This document shows positions 33,014 through 42,600 of a DNA stretch of 64,000 bases, piece by piece. The stretch's first letter is position 1. Each line of letters starts with the position of its first letter. The notes beneath the pieces are model-generated. The model made no database searches and was not told where the DNA came from. It saw only the letters and a program-made list of their open reading frames with translations. The stretch comes from Qipengyuania profundimaris. GTDB taxonomy: Bacteria; Pseudomonadota; Alphaproteobacteria; Sphingomonadales; Sphingomonadaceae. The stretch covers positions 681,131 to 745,130 of the forward strand of contig NZ_JAVAIM010000001.1 in the NCBI RefSeq assembly GCF_030717945.1. Direction: 5' to 3'. Both the position numbers and the translations under genes were made by a program.

Positions 33014-34198
33014 ATGTCCGAAGAATTCTACCGCATCAAGCGCATGCCCCCCTATGTCATCGCGGAAGTCAACGCGATGCGGCATGCGGCGCGGCAGGCG
33101 GGGCGCGACATCATCGACCTCGGCATGGGCAATCCCGACCAGCCGCCCCCGCAGCACGTCATCGACAAATTGTGCGAGGTCGCGGCCAAGCCCGATGCGC
33201 ATGGCTATTCGCAGTCGAAGGGCATTCCCGGCCTGCGCCGCGCCCAGGCGAATTATTACCAGCGGCGGTTCGGTGTGGAATTGGACCCGGAGCGCGAGGT
33301 GGTGGTCACCATGGGATCGAAGGAAGGCCTTTCGTCCATGGCCACTGCGATCAGCGCGCCAGGCGACGTGATCCTGGCGCCGAGCCCGGCCTATCCGATC
33401 CATACCTATGGCTTCATGATCGCTGGCGCGACGATTCGCAGCGTGCCGACCACGCCGGACGAGAATTACTGGAAGGCGCTGGACAATGCGATGGCCTACA
33501 CGGTCCCGCGCCCCACGGTGCTGGTGGTCAATTACCCCAGCAACCCCACGGCCGAAACGGTCGATCTCGATTTCTACGAGCGGCTGGTCGCATGGGCCAA
33601 GCGCAACGAGGTCTGGGTGCTGTCCGACCTCGCCTATTCCGAGCTTTACTATGATGGCAAGCCGACCCGCTCGATCCTCGAGGTGCCGGGCGCGAAGGAT
33701 GTGGCGGTGGAGTTCACATCCATGTCCAAGACCTTCTCCATGGCGGGCTGGCGGATCGGCTTCTGCGTCGGCAATCCCACGCTCATCGCCGCGCTGACGC
33801 GGGTGAAGAGCTACCTCGACTATGGCGCCTTCACCCCGGTCCAGGCTGCGGCCTGTGCGGCGCTCAACGGGCCGCAGGACGTGGTCGAGCAGAACCGCGC
33901 GCGCTACCAGCACCGGCGCGACGTGATGGTCGAAAGCTTCACGCGGGCAGGCTGGGCGATCCCCAATCCGCCCGCCAGCATGTTTACCTGGGCCAAGCTT
34001 CCGCCGGGCTTCGAGCACATGGGCAGCCTCGAGTTCTCGAAACAGCTTCTGCAGGAGGCCGGTGTCGCCGTCGCCGCGGGGGTCGGCTTCGGCGAGGAAG
34101 GCGAAGGCTACGTCCGCATCGCCATGGTCGAGAACGAACAGCGCATCCGCCAGGCTGCGCGCAACATCAAGAAGTTCCTCTCCGACCACGCACGCTGA
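33014..34198 (+). CDS. PLP-dependent aminotransferase, AlaC-like
   Basis: The 394-residue class I/II aminotransferase has GMGNPDQPPPQHVID near the start, NYPSNPTAETVDLDFYE and the PLP lysine in TSMSKTFSMAGWRIGFCVGN. This pattern is closest to AlaC/AlaA-type alanine-forming or LL-diaminopimelate-type aminotransferases; the exact amino acid is not certain. I chose the ATG at 33014, preceded by GGAG. It is divergent from phaC across 134 bases. Confidence 0.88.
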   Translation: MSEEFYRIKRMPPYVIAEVNAMRHAARQAGRDIIDLGMGNPDQPPPQHVIDKLCEVAAKPDAHGYSQSKGIPGLRRAQANYYQRRFGVELDPEREVVVTMGSKEGLSSMATAISAPGDVILAPSPAYPIHTYGFMIAGATIRSVPTTPDENYWKALDNAMAYTVPRPTVLVVNYPSNPTAETVDLDFYERLVAWAKRNEVWVLSDLAYSELYYDGKPTRSILEVPGAKDVAVEFTSMSKTFSMAGWRIGFCVGNPTLIAALTRVKSYLDYGAFTPVQAAACAALNGPQDVVEQNRARYQHRRDVMVESFTRAGWAIPNPPASMFTWAKLPPGFEHMGSLEFSKQLLQEAGVAVAAGVGFGEEGEGYVRIAMVENEQRIRQAARNIKKFLSDHAR

Positions 34199-34287
34199 GG
34201 CGCTGGCCGACCGGTGATGCTGGACAGGCCGGTTGCGATCGGCAACTGTGTTTGCGCGTATTCGACCACTTGCAGAAAGGATTCATC

Positions 34288-35082
34288 ATGCTGCCCAACG
34301 ACCGCGTTTCGATCGAGCTTGGCGACAATGGCGTGGCGCAGGTGCGCTTTACCCGCGGCGACAAGATGAACGCGCTCGACCAGGCGCAATTCGCCGGCAT
34401 CATCGAGGCGGGCGAGGCGCTGCGCGAGATGGAGGGCCTGCGAGTCGTGGTGCTCTCGGGTGAGGGGCGCGCCTTTTGCGCCGGGCTCGACCTGTCCAAC
34501 TTCAACGCCGCACCCGATGTCGATCGCACGCCGCTGACCGAGCGCACCCACGGCAATGCCAATCAGGCGCAGGAGGTCGCGATGACCTGGCGCAAGTGCC
34601 CCGTGCCGGTGATCGCGGCGGTCCACGGCGTCTGCTTCGGCGGCGGGCTGCAGATCGCGAGCGGCGCGGACATCCGCGTGGTCCATCCCGACACCCGCAT
34701 GGCGGTGATGGAGATGAAATGGGGCCTCGTGCCCGACATGGGCGGCTATGCCCTGTGGCGCGGTCTGGTGCGCGACGACGTGCTGCGCGAGCTGACCTAT
34801 ACCAACCGCGAATTCACCGGCGCGGAAGCGCTGGACCTCGGCTTCGCCACCATGGTGGAGGACGATCCTCTCGCCCGCGCCACCGCACTGGCCGAAACCA
34901 TCGCCAACAAGAACCCCGCCGCCATCCGCGGCGCCAAGCGACTGTTCAAGGTGATGCACGAAGAGGGCGAAGACGCGATCCTCATGGCCGAGAGCGAGGA
35001 GCAGGCAGGTATCATCCGCAAGCCCAATCAGATCGAGGCGGTGATGGCGGAAATGCAGAAACGCGCGCCGAAATTTGCGTGA
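34288..35082 (+). CDS. Crotonase / enoyl-CoA hydratase family protein
   Basis: The 264-residue protein has the crotonase fold: FTRGDKMNALD, the oxyanion loop GEGRAFCAGLDLSNF, and VIAAVHGVCFGGGLQIASGADIRV with the second oxyanion glycine. The usual catalytic Glu of true hydratases is not obvious at AVMEMKWGLVPDMGG, where Met-Glu-Met-Lys appears, so the reaction is uncertain. The ATG at 34288 follows AAAGGA. It is convergent with the permease gene at 35132. Confidence 0.85.
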   Translation: MLPNDRVSIELGDNGVAQVRFTRGDKMNALDQAQFAGIIEAGEALREMEGLRVVVLSGEGRAFCAGLDLSNFNAAPDVDRTPLTERTHGNANQAQEVAMTWRKCPVPVIAAVHGVCFGGGLQIASGADIRVVHPDTRMAVMEMKWGLVPDMGGYALWRGLVRDDVLRELTYTNREFTGAEALDLGFATMVEDDPLARATALAETIANKNPAAIRGAKRLFKVMHEEGEDAILMAESEEQAGIIRKPNQIEAVMAEMQKRAPKFA

Positions 35083-35131
35083 GGAAGGGAATACTCCTGT
35101 TTGAGCTAGCCAGGGCCCGAACGGTGTATCC

Positions 35132-36373
35132 TCAAAGCATCATTTCTCCCACGATCAGACCCACGGATATGACCGCGCCGGCGATGGGAACCGCAAGAGG
35201 GACCGCATACGCCGCCTCGTCCGCCGACTCTCGGAGCTTCAGCCTGACGAGGGCGAGGTTCGCTGCCGCAAACACGCTCAGAATGATATAGCTCGTCCAG
35301 CCTGCCAGTTGTTCGGTCGGGAAAAAGAGCGCCAGCAGTGTGACAGCAAGGCCGGAAAGCACAGTTGCGACGATCGGCGTCCCAGTTTTTTGGTTGATCC
35401 GGGCAAGCCAGTCAGGGGCGGCGTTCCTTCGCCTGCCGAGGTCATGCACGACCCTGGGTGCCATGACGATTTGCGCCATCGCGCCATTGACGATCATTGC
35501 GAGGCTTACCGCACCAAGCAGGTAACCGTTCCTGCCTTTCTCCCGGACCAGATCGACGAGCGGTGCCCTGCTCTCACGTAGGACGTCCGCGGGCAGCACG
35601 CTTACCGCCGTTGCGGATACGAGCAGGTAGAGCAGCAGGGAAGCAATAAGGGTGAACCAGATCGCCCGTGGCATGGCCGTGCTCTGATCCTTGGTTTCTT
35701 CGGAAAGCGTAACGAGATCCTCGAAGCCGATATACGCATAGAAGGCCAGGAAGGCCGCGGGCAGCACGGCGCCCGCCAGACTCCTTCCCGGATCGGACCA
35801 GGCACTTCCGAATTGCCGCGGGAAATCGCCCAGGTCGACCCATCCGTACCAGACCACCCAGAGCAGGCCGCCTACACCGGCAATCGTCGTTATTGCCATG
35901 AACCACGAGGATTGCCGGATACCGGCGACCGCGAAAGCAGTCAGCGTCGCCGTCAGTATCGGCACGGCCCACCACTTCGAGATCGACAGGAAGACATTCG
36001 AATAACCGACGAACCCGGTCACGATCGCCGCTGCCGATACGATACCTGTCGCGACGATTCCCCAGCCGGCGAGGCCGGTGAGAAAGCGCGACTCGAATCC
36101 CGCCGAAACATAGGCCGCACTTCCGCCGCTCTCAGGCAACCGCGTGCATAGTTCCGCATAGGACAACGCAGTAAAACCTGCGGCCAGGGAGGCTAGCAGG
36201 AACGCGATCGGAGCCAAAGCTCCGGCGAGGCCGATGATATCGCCAATCACCACATAGATGCCTGCACCAACGACCGTGCCCAGACCGTAGAGCATTAAAA
36301 CCCACGGGCCGATATCGCGGTTAAGGGTTGGCTGGGTGGGCGAACTGGATGCCTGCGCTTGAGTGGGTGCCAT
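35132..36373 (-). CDS. APC-family amino acid permease
   Basis: The 413-residue protein has about 12 membrane segments and the APC signature LYGLGTVVGAGIYVVIGDIIGLAG in the first one, then SYAELCTRLPESGGSAAYVSAGF and FLAFYAYIGFEDLVTLSEETKDQ. It probably imports an amino acid or amine; the substrate is unknown. The 148 bases to the divergent gene at 36522 hold no other gene. Confidence 0.85.
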   Translation of the reverse strand: MAPTQAQASSSPTQPTLNRDIGPWVLMLYGLGTVVGAGIYVVIGDIIGLAGALAPIAFLLASLAAGFTALSYAELCTRLPESGGSAAYVSAGFESRFLTGLAGWGIVATGIVSAAAIVTGFVGYSNVFLSISKWWAVPILTATLTAFAVAGIRQSSWFMAITTIAGVGGLLWVVWYGWVDLGDFPRQFGSAWSDPGRSLAGAVLPAAFLAFYAYIGFEDLVTLSEETKDQSTAMPRAIWFTLIASLLLYLLVSATAVSVLPADVLRESRAPLVDLVREKGRNGYLLGAVSLAMIVNGAMAQIVMAPRVVHDLGRRRNAAPDWLARINQKTGTPIVATVLSGLAVTLLALFFPTEQLAGWTSYIILSVFAAANLALVRLKLRESADEAAYAVPLAVPIAGAVISVGLIVGEMML

Positions 36374-36521
36374 ATGGTTACAAGCAGCGACAGGCGCGGA
36401 AGTTCAAAAGAATGGGGGATCGAGCGTATAGGTCGCGTACGTGAGGGAAATGGCCGTCGGTTTTCCAGGCATTGACGCAAATCCCTTTCCTACTCGCGCC
36501 GAATTTGCCTTAACCTCGCGG

Positions 36522-37115
36522 ATGACGAACCAACCGCACCCCTCCTCGTTCGCGACCGACAGCGAATCCGCTGCCGAAATGCTCCCTGCAACCCTCGATG
36601 CGCCCCCCGCCGCTCCCTCCACACCCGACCGCCATGACGGCTGGACGCCTGCCAGACAGGCCGCGTTCCTGCGCGAGCTTGGGGCGACGCATAACGTCTC
36701 CGCTGCGGCGCGAGCGGTGGGGATGGGGCGGCAGTCGGCCTACAAGCTCCGCGCGCGGCTGCGCGGGACGCCGTTCGACCGGGCGTGGGAGGCGGCTTTC
36801 GCCTCGCGCTTCGATGCACTGGCGGAGGCAGCGCTCGATCGCGCGCTCAACGGGGTCGAAGTCCCGCATTTCTATAATGGCGAGTTGATCGGCACTTCGC
36901 GCCGGTATGACGAGCGGCTGACCTTGTCGCTACTCGCCATGCGGCGCGAACTCGTGCGCAAGCCCAAATACGACTTCCTGCCCGAAGCGGCCTATGAAAC
37001 CGGCGATCTCGCCGCGCTGGCCGACCGGGTAGAGCAGGGGCCGCCAGAATGGCGTTCGAATGCCGATGCCGAATGCAAGGCCCGCAAGAAAGCGAAAAAG
37101 GCGAACGGTAAGTAA
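36522..37115 (+). CDS. Hypothetical protein with helix-turn-helix segment
   Basis: This 197-residue protein has a disordered Ser/Pro-rich start. A helix-turn-helix-like block follows (AAFLRELGATHNVSAAARAVGMGRQSAYKLRARL, about residues 46-80), which resembles terminase-small-subunit or transposase-type DNA-binding motifs. After it comes a helical region (FDRAWEAAFASRFDALAEAALDRAL) and a basic end (KARKKAKKANGK). Such proteins occur in sphingomonad genomes without known function. I chose the ATG at 36522; an in-frame GTG at 36441 is possible. No phage genes surround it. Confidence 0.55.
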   Translation: MTNQPHPSSFATDSESAAEMLPATLDAPPAAPSTPDRHDGWTPARQAAFLRELGATHNVSAAARAVGMGRQSAYKLRARLRGTPFDRAWEAAFASRFDALAEAALDRALNGVEVPHFYNGELIGTSRRYDERLTLSLLAMRRELVRKPKYDFLPEAAYETGDLAALADRVEQGPPEWRSNADAECKARKKAKKANGK

Positions 37116-37206
37116 GGTGCGGGGGCGGGGGGCAGTCCAAGCAACGCCGACCTTCCAAAGACGGGAAAGGTCGTTCTATAACAGCGGTTTAGCGCATGTC
37201 GCGAGT

Positions 37207-37245
37207 GGGCGACAGGGTGTCGCCTTTGTCGCCGCAGTGTCGCCC
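37207..37245. repeat. TGTCGCC repeats forming a hairpin between convergent genes
   Basis: GGGCGACA (37207-37214) is an inverted copy of TGTCGCCC (37238-37245), and TGTCGCC occurs at 37218, 37227 and 37238. The last copy touches the stop of the thioesterase gene. It may act as a terminator without a T-run, or be a small mobile palindrome. Confidence 0.5.
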
Positions 37246-38036
37246 TACCCGAACACCGCCACGCATTGCATCCCGTCGAGCACCTGCTTGCCGTCCGCAT
37301 TCCATAGCCGCAGCCGCTCGCTCGAATAGCCGGCGTCGGCGTGTTGGCTGGCATTCTCGCTCAGCCACCAGCCGTCGCGCGTGGTCGGTTCGGTGTCGAG
37401 CAGGTTGAACGACCAGTTGATCGAGCTGATCGGACCCTGCCGCTCCATCGCGCGCATCGCGCCGGGCGGCAGGACGTCGCCGAGCAGGATCAGCTCGCTG
37501 ACGGGATCGAGGCCCTCGCGATCCGTCAGCCGCGCCCAGCGGCGCACTACCGGATCGCCGGGGCCGCGCATCTCCTGCGCGCGCAGAATTTCGAAATTGT
37601 TCTGGATGAAGGCCGGGCCCTTGCCTTTCATCGCCGGCTCCTGCTCCTCCGGCGCGCCGGGCCAGTTTTCGACCGGAGCGGGAGGGTGCACGGCATTGGG
37701 CTCGCGCGCGGTGCCGAACAGCCAGAAAGCGGTGAGGGTGCATTTGCCCTCGCACCAGATTTCGCTGCGCACCTGCGCCACGTTGCGCCCCTGGCGCACG
37801 ATCTCGCGCCGCAGTTCGACCTCCGGCCCGGTCGGCGCCACGAACGCCACCTGTCCGGCACGCAGCGGCGGCAGGTCGGGAAAGGCGCGTGCCGCGGCGA
37901 GATAGGCGATCAGGGCAGACGCGCCGCCATACAGCGTGCGCCCCTGCATCCAGTTGTCGAGGCCGCTGAAACGGGTCGCGCCGCCTTCGGCAGTGATGGG
38001 GTCGATAAGATTGGCAAGGCTCATTGGCAGTGTCAT
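37245..38036 (-). CDS. Acyl-CoA thioesterase-like (double hot dog) protein
   Basis: The 263-residue protein matches thioesterase family proteins with two hot-dog repeats: RTLYGGASALIAYLAAARAFPDLPPLRAGQVAFVAPTGPEVELRREIVRQGRNVAQVRSEI in the first and SINWSFNLLDTEPTTRDGWWLSENASQHADAGYSSERLRLWNADG in the second. It probably hydrolyses an acyl-CoA thioester; substrate unknown. An alternative start is the ATG at 38024. Confidence 0.75.
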   Translation of the reverse strand: MTLPMSLANLIDPITAEGGATRFSGLDNWMQGRTLYGGASALIAYLAAARAFPDLPPLRAGQVAFVAPTGPEVELRREIVRQGRNVAQVRSEIWCEGKCTLTAFWLFGTAREPNAVHPPAPVENWPGAPEEQEPAMKGKGPAFIQNNFEILRAQEMRGPGDPVVRRWARLTDREGLDPVSELILLGDVLPPGAMRAMERQGPISSINWSFNLLDTEPTTRDGWWLSENASQHADAGYSSERLRLWNADGKQVLDGMQCVAVFG

Positions 38037-38151
38037 TGCGGCTGAGAGCGCGCCCGTCCAGAGTGACGTTACGGAAGGGTGTCACGCGGCGATTGCCAAG
38101 CCCGCGCAGAATCGCTAGTGCGCCGCTTCCCGTGCCGAGAGGCAAGGGCGA

Positions 38152-38225
38152 GGCCCGATGGCGGAGTGGTTACGCAGAGGACTGCAAATCCTTGCACGCC
38201 GGTTCGATTCCGGCTCGGGCCTCCA
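38152..38225 (+). tRNA. tRNA-Cys (GCA anticodon)
   Basis: GGCCCGA (38152-38158) pairs with TCGGGCC (38215-38221), followed by discriminator T and CCA. The anticodon loop CTGCAAA has GCA at 38184-38186. Confidence 0.95.
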
Positions 38226-38245
38226 CTTCCCGCAGGCGGGAATGT

Positions 38246-38321
38246 GCCGCTTTAGCTCAGTTGGTAGAGCACATCATTCGTAATGATGGGGTCAGGTGTT
38301 CGAGTCACCTAAGCGGCACCA
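38246..38321 (+). tRNA. tRNA-Thr (CGT anticodon)
   Basis: GCCGCTT (38246-38252) pairs with AAGCGGC (38311-38317), followed by ACCA. The anticodon stem CATCA/TGATG encloses TTCGTAA, anticodon CGT at 38279-38281. It is 20 bases after tRNA-Cys, so they are probably one transcript. Confidence 0.96.
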
Positions 38322-38348
38322 TTTTTCATAGGCGGCGGAAAACCGTCT

Positions 38349-38504
38349 TTACCCAGCTCCCTTGTACCGGCCAAGAATCTCTGGCCAGGTGAGGCGCTTT
38401 GATATCGGCCATACGACCAAGTCCGGATATTCCCGCGTAGTCGAAAGATCCTGAAGGCGGTCATTTCTCAGCCCGGGCCTCATAGCGATTACTGTGATAG
38501 CCAT
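38349..38504 (-). CDS. Short unknown open frame next to tRNA-Thr
   Basis: A 51-residue open frame from the ATG at 38504 ends just beside tRNA-Thr. Its content (TTREYPDLVVWPISKRLTWPEILGRYKG) reads like real protein more than a random frame, but I do not recognise a family. It could be the remnant of an element once inserted at the tRNA. The rest of 38322-38557 holds nothing else visible. Confidence 0.25.
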   Translation of the reverse strand: MAITVIAMRPGLRNDRLQDLSTTREYPDLVVWPISKRLTWPEILGRYKGAG

Positions 38505-38557
38505 TTCGCTTAGCAATTTGCTTTTGTTGATTGGTCCATCTCTCTACGGAAGGAGTG

Positions 38558-39649
38558 ATGGCCTTTCTTAAACGATCGCTCGGCTTGTGGACTGCGGTAT
38601 TGCTTACTGCATGTGCATCCGATCCCGACGAACGCGCCGACGAAGCGATCCCGGTTGTCGCCGAAAACGTCCGCTTCCTACCTGAAAAGGTGCAGGTGGA
38701 AGCGATTGGCACGGCGCGTGCCGTGACGTCAGCGGAAATTTACCCCGAAAGTGCCGGCCGCGTGACCCGCGTGATGTTTTCCGCCGGTGATTTCGTGCGC
38801 TCGGGTCAACCGCTGCTCCAGCTTGATGCACGGCAAGAGCGATTGGCGGTCAATTCCGCGCGAGTCCAGGTGCTCGAAGCCGAGCAATTGCTGGGCCGCT
38901 ATCGCCGGATCGAGGACACGGGGGCGATTTCCGAAAGCCAGATCGAGGCAGGTGAAACCACCCTTGCTTCAGCGCAGGTGGCGCTGAAGCAGGCGCAGGC
39001 ACAACTTGCCGACAGGGTGATCCGGGCGCCGTTCTCGGGTCATATCGGCTTGACCGAGATCGATCCCGGAGACCGAGTGAGCGATGCTACGCCGATCGCA
39101 CAAATCGACCAGCGCAGCAGGTTATACATCGACTTCCCGGCACCCGAAGAAGTGTTTACGACATTACGCGAAGGGCAGGTGGTGCAGGTCGCCGCATTCT
39201 CCGATCCCGGCAATCCGATCGACGCGCGAATCGTTTCGACCGACTCCCGTATCGCAAGCGACACCCGCAACTTCATCGTGCGGGCTGCGATCGCCAATGC
39301 GGGCGATCGTTTTCGCCCGGGAATGAGTTTTCGAGTAATGTTCACCCGCAACGACGCCACCCGTGCCGCAGTCGCCGAAGAGGCGATCGTATGGGGCGGG
39401 GAAGGTTCATACCTCTTCGTGGTTCGCAACGAAAATGCGGCGCGCATTCCAGTGACGATCACTTCCCGCAGGGACGGCCTTGCACTCGTCGACGGGGCGC
39501 TGAAAGCTGGCGACCGTGTAATCGTCGAAGGCGTTCAGAAAATCCGCGACGGGCAGGCCATCCGACTGGTCCGCCCGGTCGCCGCGCCCGAAGCCGCTGT
39601 CGAATTGCGCGGATCTTCCGAAGCCGTCGACGAAAACGATGGCCGATAA
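38558..39649 (+). CDS. RND efflux periplasmic adaptor lipoprotein
   Basis: The 363-residue protein starts with a lipoprotein signal (LLTAC, Cys19). It has the membrane fusion layout: beta barrel and lipoyl halves (TSAEIYPESAGRVTRVMFSAGDFVRSGQPLLQLD ... DRVIRAPFSGHIGLTEIDPGDRV) around an alpha hairpin, then the barrel and membrane-proximal domains. It links the RND pump to the outer membrane channel. The ATG at 38558 follows a strong AGGAG. The next gene overlaps by 11 bases. Confidence 0.92.
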   Translation: MAFLKRSLGLWTAVLLTACASDPDERADEAIPVVAENVRFLPEKVQVEAIGTARAVTSAEIYPESAGRVTRVMFSAGDFVRSGQPLLQLDARQERLAVNSARVQVLEAEQLLGRYRRIEDTGAISESQIEAGETTLASAQVALKQAQAQLADRVIRAPFSGHIGLTEIDPGDRVSDATPIAQIDQRSRLYIDFPAPEEVFTTLREGQVVQVAAFSDPGNPIDARIVSTDSRIASDTRNFIVRAAIANAGDRFRPGMSFRVMFTRNDATRAAVAEEAIVWGGEGSYLFVVRNENAARIPVTITSRRDGLALVDGALKAGDRVIVEGVQKIRDGQAIRLVRPVAAPEAAVELRGSSEAVDENDGR

Positions 39650-42600
39650 GACCGACCTGCCGATGCTCGCGGTCAAGCGGCCGCTGCTGGTGGGGGTGCT
39701 CAACCTGCTCATCGTTATCGCCGGTCTTGCGGCATTCGCCGGGATCGAGGTGCGCGAACTGCCCAACGTCGATCGACCGATCGTTTCCATAACGGCTTCG
39801 CTGCCGGGCGCGGCGCCGGAAACAATGGATAGCGAGGTCACGAGCGTCCTGGAAGATGCCGTCGCTCGCGTAACCGGCGTCCGGCAGATCAACTCGTCGA
39901 GTGAGGAAAACAACTCGCGCATCCGTGCCGAATTCAATCCCGGGGTCGATCTGGATACGGCGGCTTCGGATGTGCGCGAGGCCGTCAGCCGCGTAACGCG
40001 CGACCTTCCCGATCGGGTCGAACAGGTCAACATCGTCAAGGCCGATGCCGATGCTCAACCGATCATGGTGCTTGCTGTCTCGAGCGATCGATACGACGAG
40101 GCCGAACTCACACAGGTCGTCGAGAACGATGTGATACCGGAATTGCTGACTGCCGAGGGGGTGGCCAGCATCGACCAGTTCGGCACGCGCGTCTTGCAGA
40201 TGCGCGTATCGGTAGACCCGGCCCGGCTAAACCGTTTCGGGCTGACGATGAGCGATGTCGCCGCCGCACTCGAACGCGCATCATACGATGTCCCCGTCGG
40301 ATCCTTTCGGTCGGAAGCGCAGGAACTCGTCGTGCGCGCCGACGCCAGCGCGACCAATCCTGACCTTATCCGCGAGGTCATCATCGCCGGGACGACCCGG
40401 GTCGGCGATGTCGCCGAAGTGGCGTTGGCCCCGGCCGACGCAACGAACTTCGTCCGGCTCGACGGTCGACCGATCGTCGGCCTCGGCGTCGTGCGCCAGG
40501 CAAACTCGAACACGATCGAGATTTCGAGTGCCATCCGCGCTTCGGTCGAACGGGTGGGGTCGCGATACCAGGACCTCGAAATAAGCGTCGTTTCGGACGA
40601 TGCCGATTTCATCGAGATCTCGGTCCGCGAGGTATTGATCACGCTAGCCTTCACTATCCTCGTGGTAGTCGCAACGATGATGCTTTTTTTCCGCGCCTGG
40701 CGCGCCACGCTGATACCAAGCACCACAATTCCGGTCGCGCTCGTCGGCGTGCTCGCAGGAATCTGGTTGATGGGGTTCTCTATCAATCTGTTGACCCTGC
40801 TGGCGTTGGTTCTCGCGACAGGCCTGATCGTCGACGACGCGATAGTCGTCCTCGAAAACACGCAGCGGCTTCAGAACAAGGGTCTTGGACGGCGCGCTGC
40901 GGCAGTGGTCGGCACCCGGCAGGTTTTCTTTGCCGTGATCGCAACGACTGCGGTTCTCGTTTCGGTTTTCCTTCCGATCAGCTTCCTGCCGTCGCAGGCA
41001 GGCCGGCTGTTTCGGGAATTTGGCTTCGTCCTGTCGGTCGGGGTGCTCCTTTCGTCTTTCGTCGCCCTGTCGCTCGTGCCGGCACTGGCGGCCAAATTCG
41101 ACTTGAGGAGCGGCGATGACGGTTCGGATCGAATAAACCGCATCGGAACGAAATTGCGCGAGCGTTACACCGCCCTGTTGGGTCGATGTCTGGACCACGG
41201 CCGGATCGTGGTCGGCTGCGCAGTCGCAATGGCGGCGGCCACAGGACTGCTCTATCTCCAGCTGGATTCCGAATTGGTCCCCGATGAGGATCGCGGTGTG
41301 ATCGAGGTCGATGCGACCGGCCCGGACGGCGTAGGGCTCGACTTCATGGATCGCGAGCTCGACGAGATAGAAACCGTCCTCCAGCCCTATCTCGATAGTG
41401 GGGAGATGCAGAGCACCTTCTCTATCGTCGGTCGTTACGATCCAAACCGGGTTCGCGTCACTGCGCAGCTTGCCGACTGGAGCGAGCGCGATCGTAGCCA
41501 GAGCGCTATCGTCGAGGAGTTGAACGAGCCACTCCGCGAAATCCCGGGCTCGCGAACCAACGCCCGCGGTCGTGGTACGCTGAGCTTCGGCGGTGGCGGC
41601 GGATCTATCGAGGTCGCGCTGACCGGAGGCGAATACGATAATATCTACCGATCCGCACTAGCATTGAGCGATGCGATCGACACCGGTTCGGAAATCCTCT
41701 CCAATCCCGATATCTCGTACCAGCCCACGCAGCCACAGCTCTCGGTGCAGATCGACCGCCAGCGCGCATCCGATCTCGGTGTCGATCTTGACGATGTCGC
41801 GCAAACCCTGCGCGCCATGATCGGCGGCGACGACCTCGTCGATCTGAATGTCGGCGACCAGGCGGTGCCGATCTTTCTCACCTCCGAAGCGGTTGCGGTG
41901 ACAAACCCTTCCGACCTGCGCAATCTTTACGTTCGGACCGAGAATGACAGTCTGGTTCCGATGTCCAGCATCACTCGGATCGTGGAGCAGGGTGTCGCTG
42001 CGGAACTGGACCGCACCGAACAACGCCGGGCGATCGAGGTAGAGGCGAACATTGCTGAAGGTGTGCCACTGCAAGAGGCGGTGGACGAAATCGAGCGCCT
42101 TGGCGCGGAAACGGTAGCGGACGACATCGATATGCTTTTGCAGGGCGAGGCCGAAAGCCTGGAGGAAACTTCGAATGACGTATTGCTGACCTACCTCTTC
42201 GCGCTGGTGATTGTTTTCCTCGTGCTGGTCGCTCAATTCGAAAGTCTCACAAGCGCACTCGTCGTACTCTTTACCGTACCATTCGCGCTGGCTGCTGCGA
42301 TCCTCGCGCTGTTCCTGTCGGGTGTCTCGCTCAACATCTATTCGCAAATCGGGCTCGTCATGCTGATCGGACTGATGGCCAAGAACGGTATCCTGATTGT
42401 CGAGTTCGCCGACCAGCTCCGCCATCAGGGGCGCAGTGTACGCGAAGCGGCTGAAGAAGCCGCCGCCATCAGGCTACGTCCGATCGGGATGACGCTGATT
42501 TCCACCGTGATCGGCGCTGTGCCGCTGATCCTTGCTTCGGGTGCCGGGGCGGAAGCGCGCCAGTCGATCGGATGGGTCATTTTCGGCGGTCTCGGCATTG

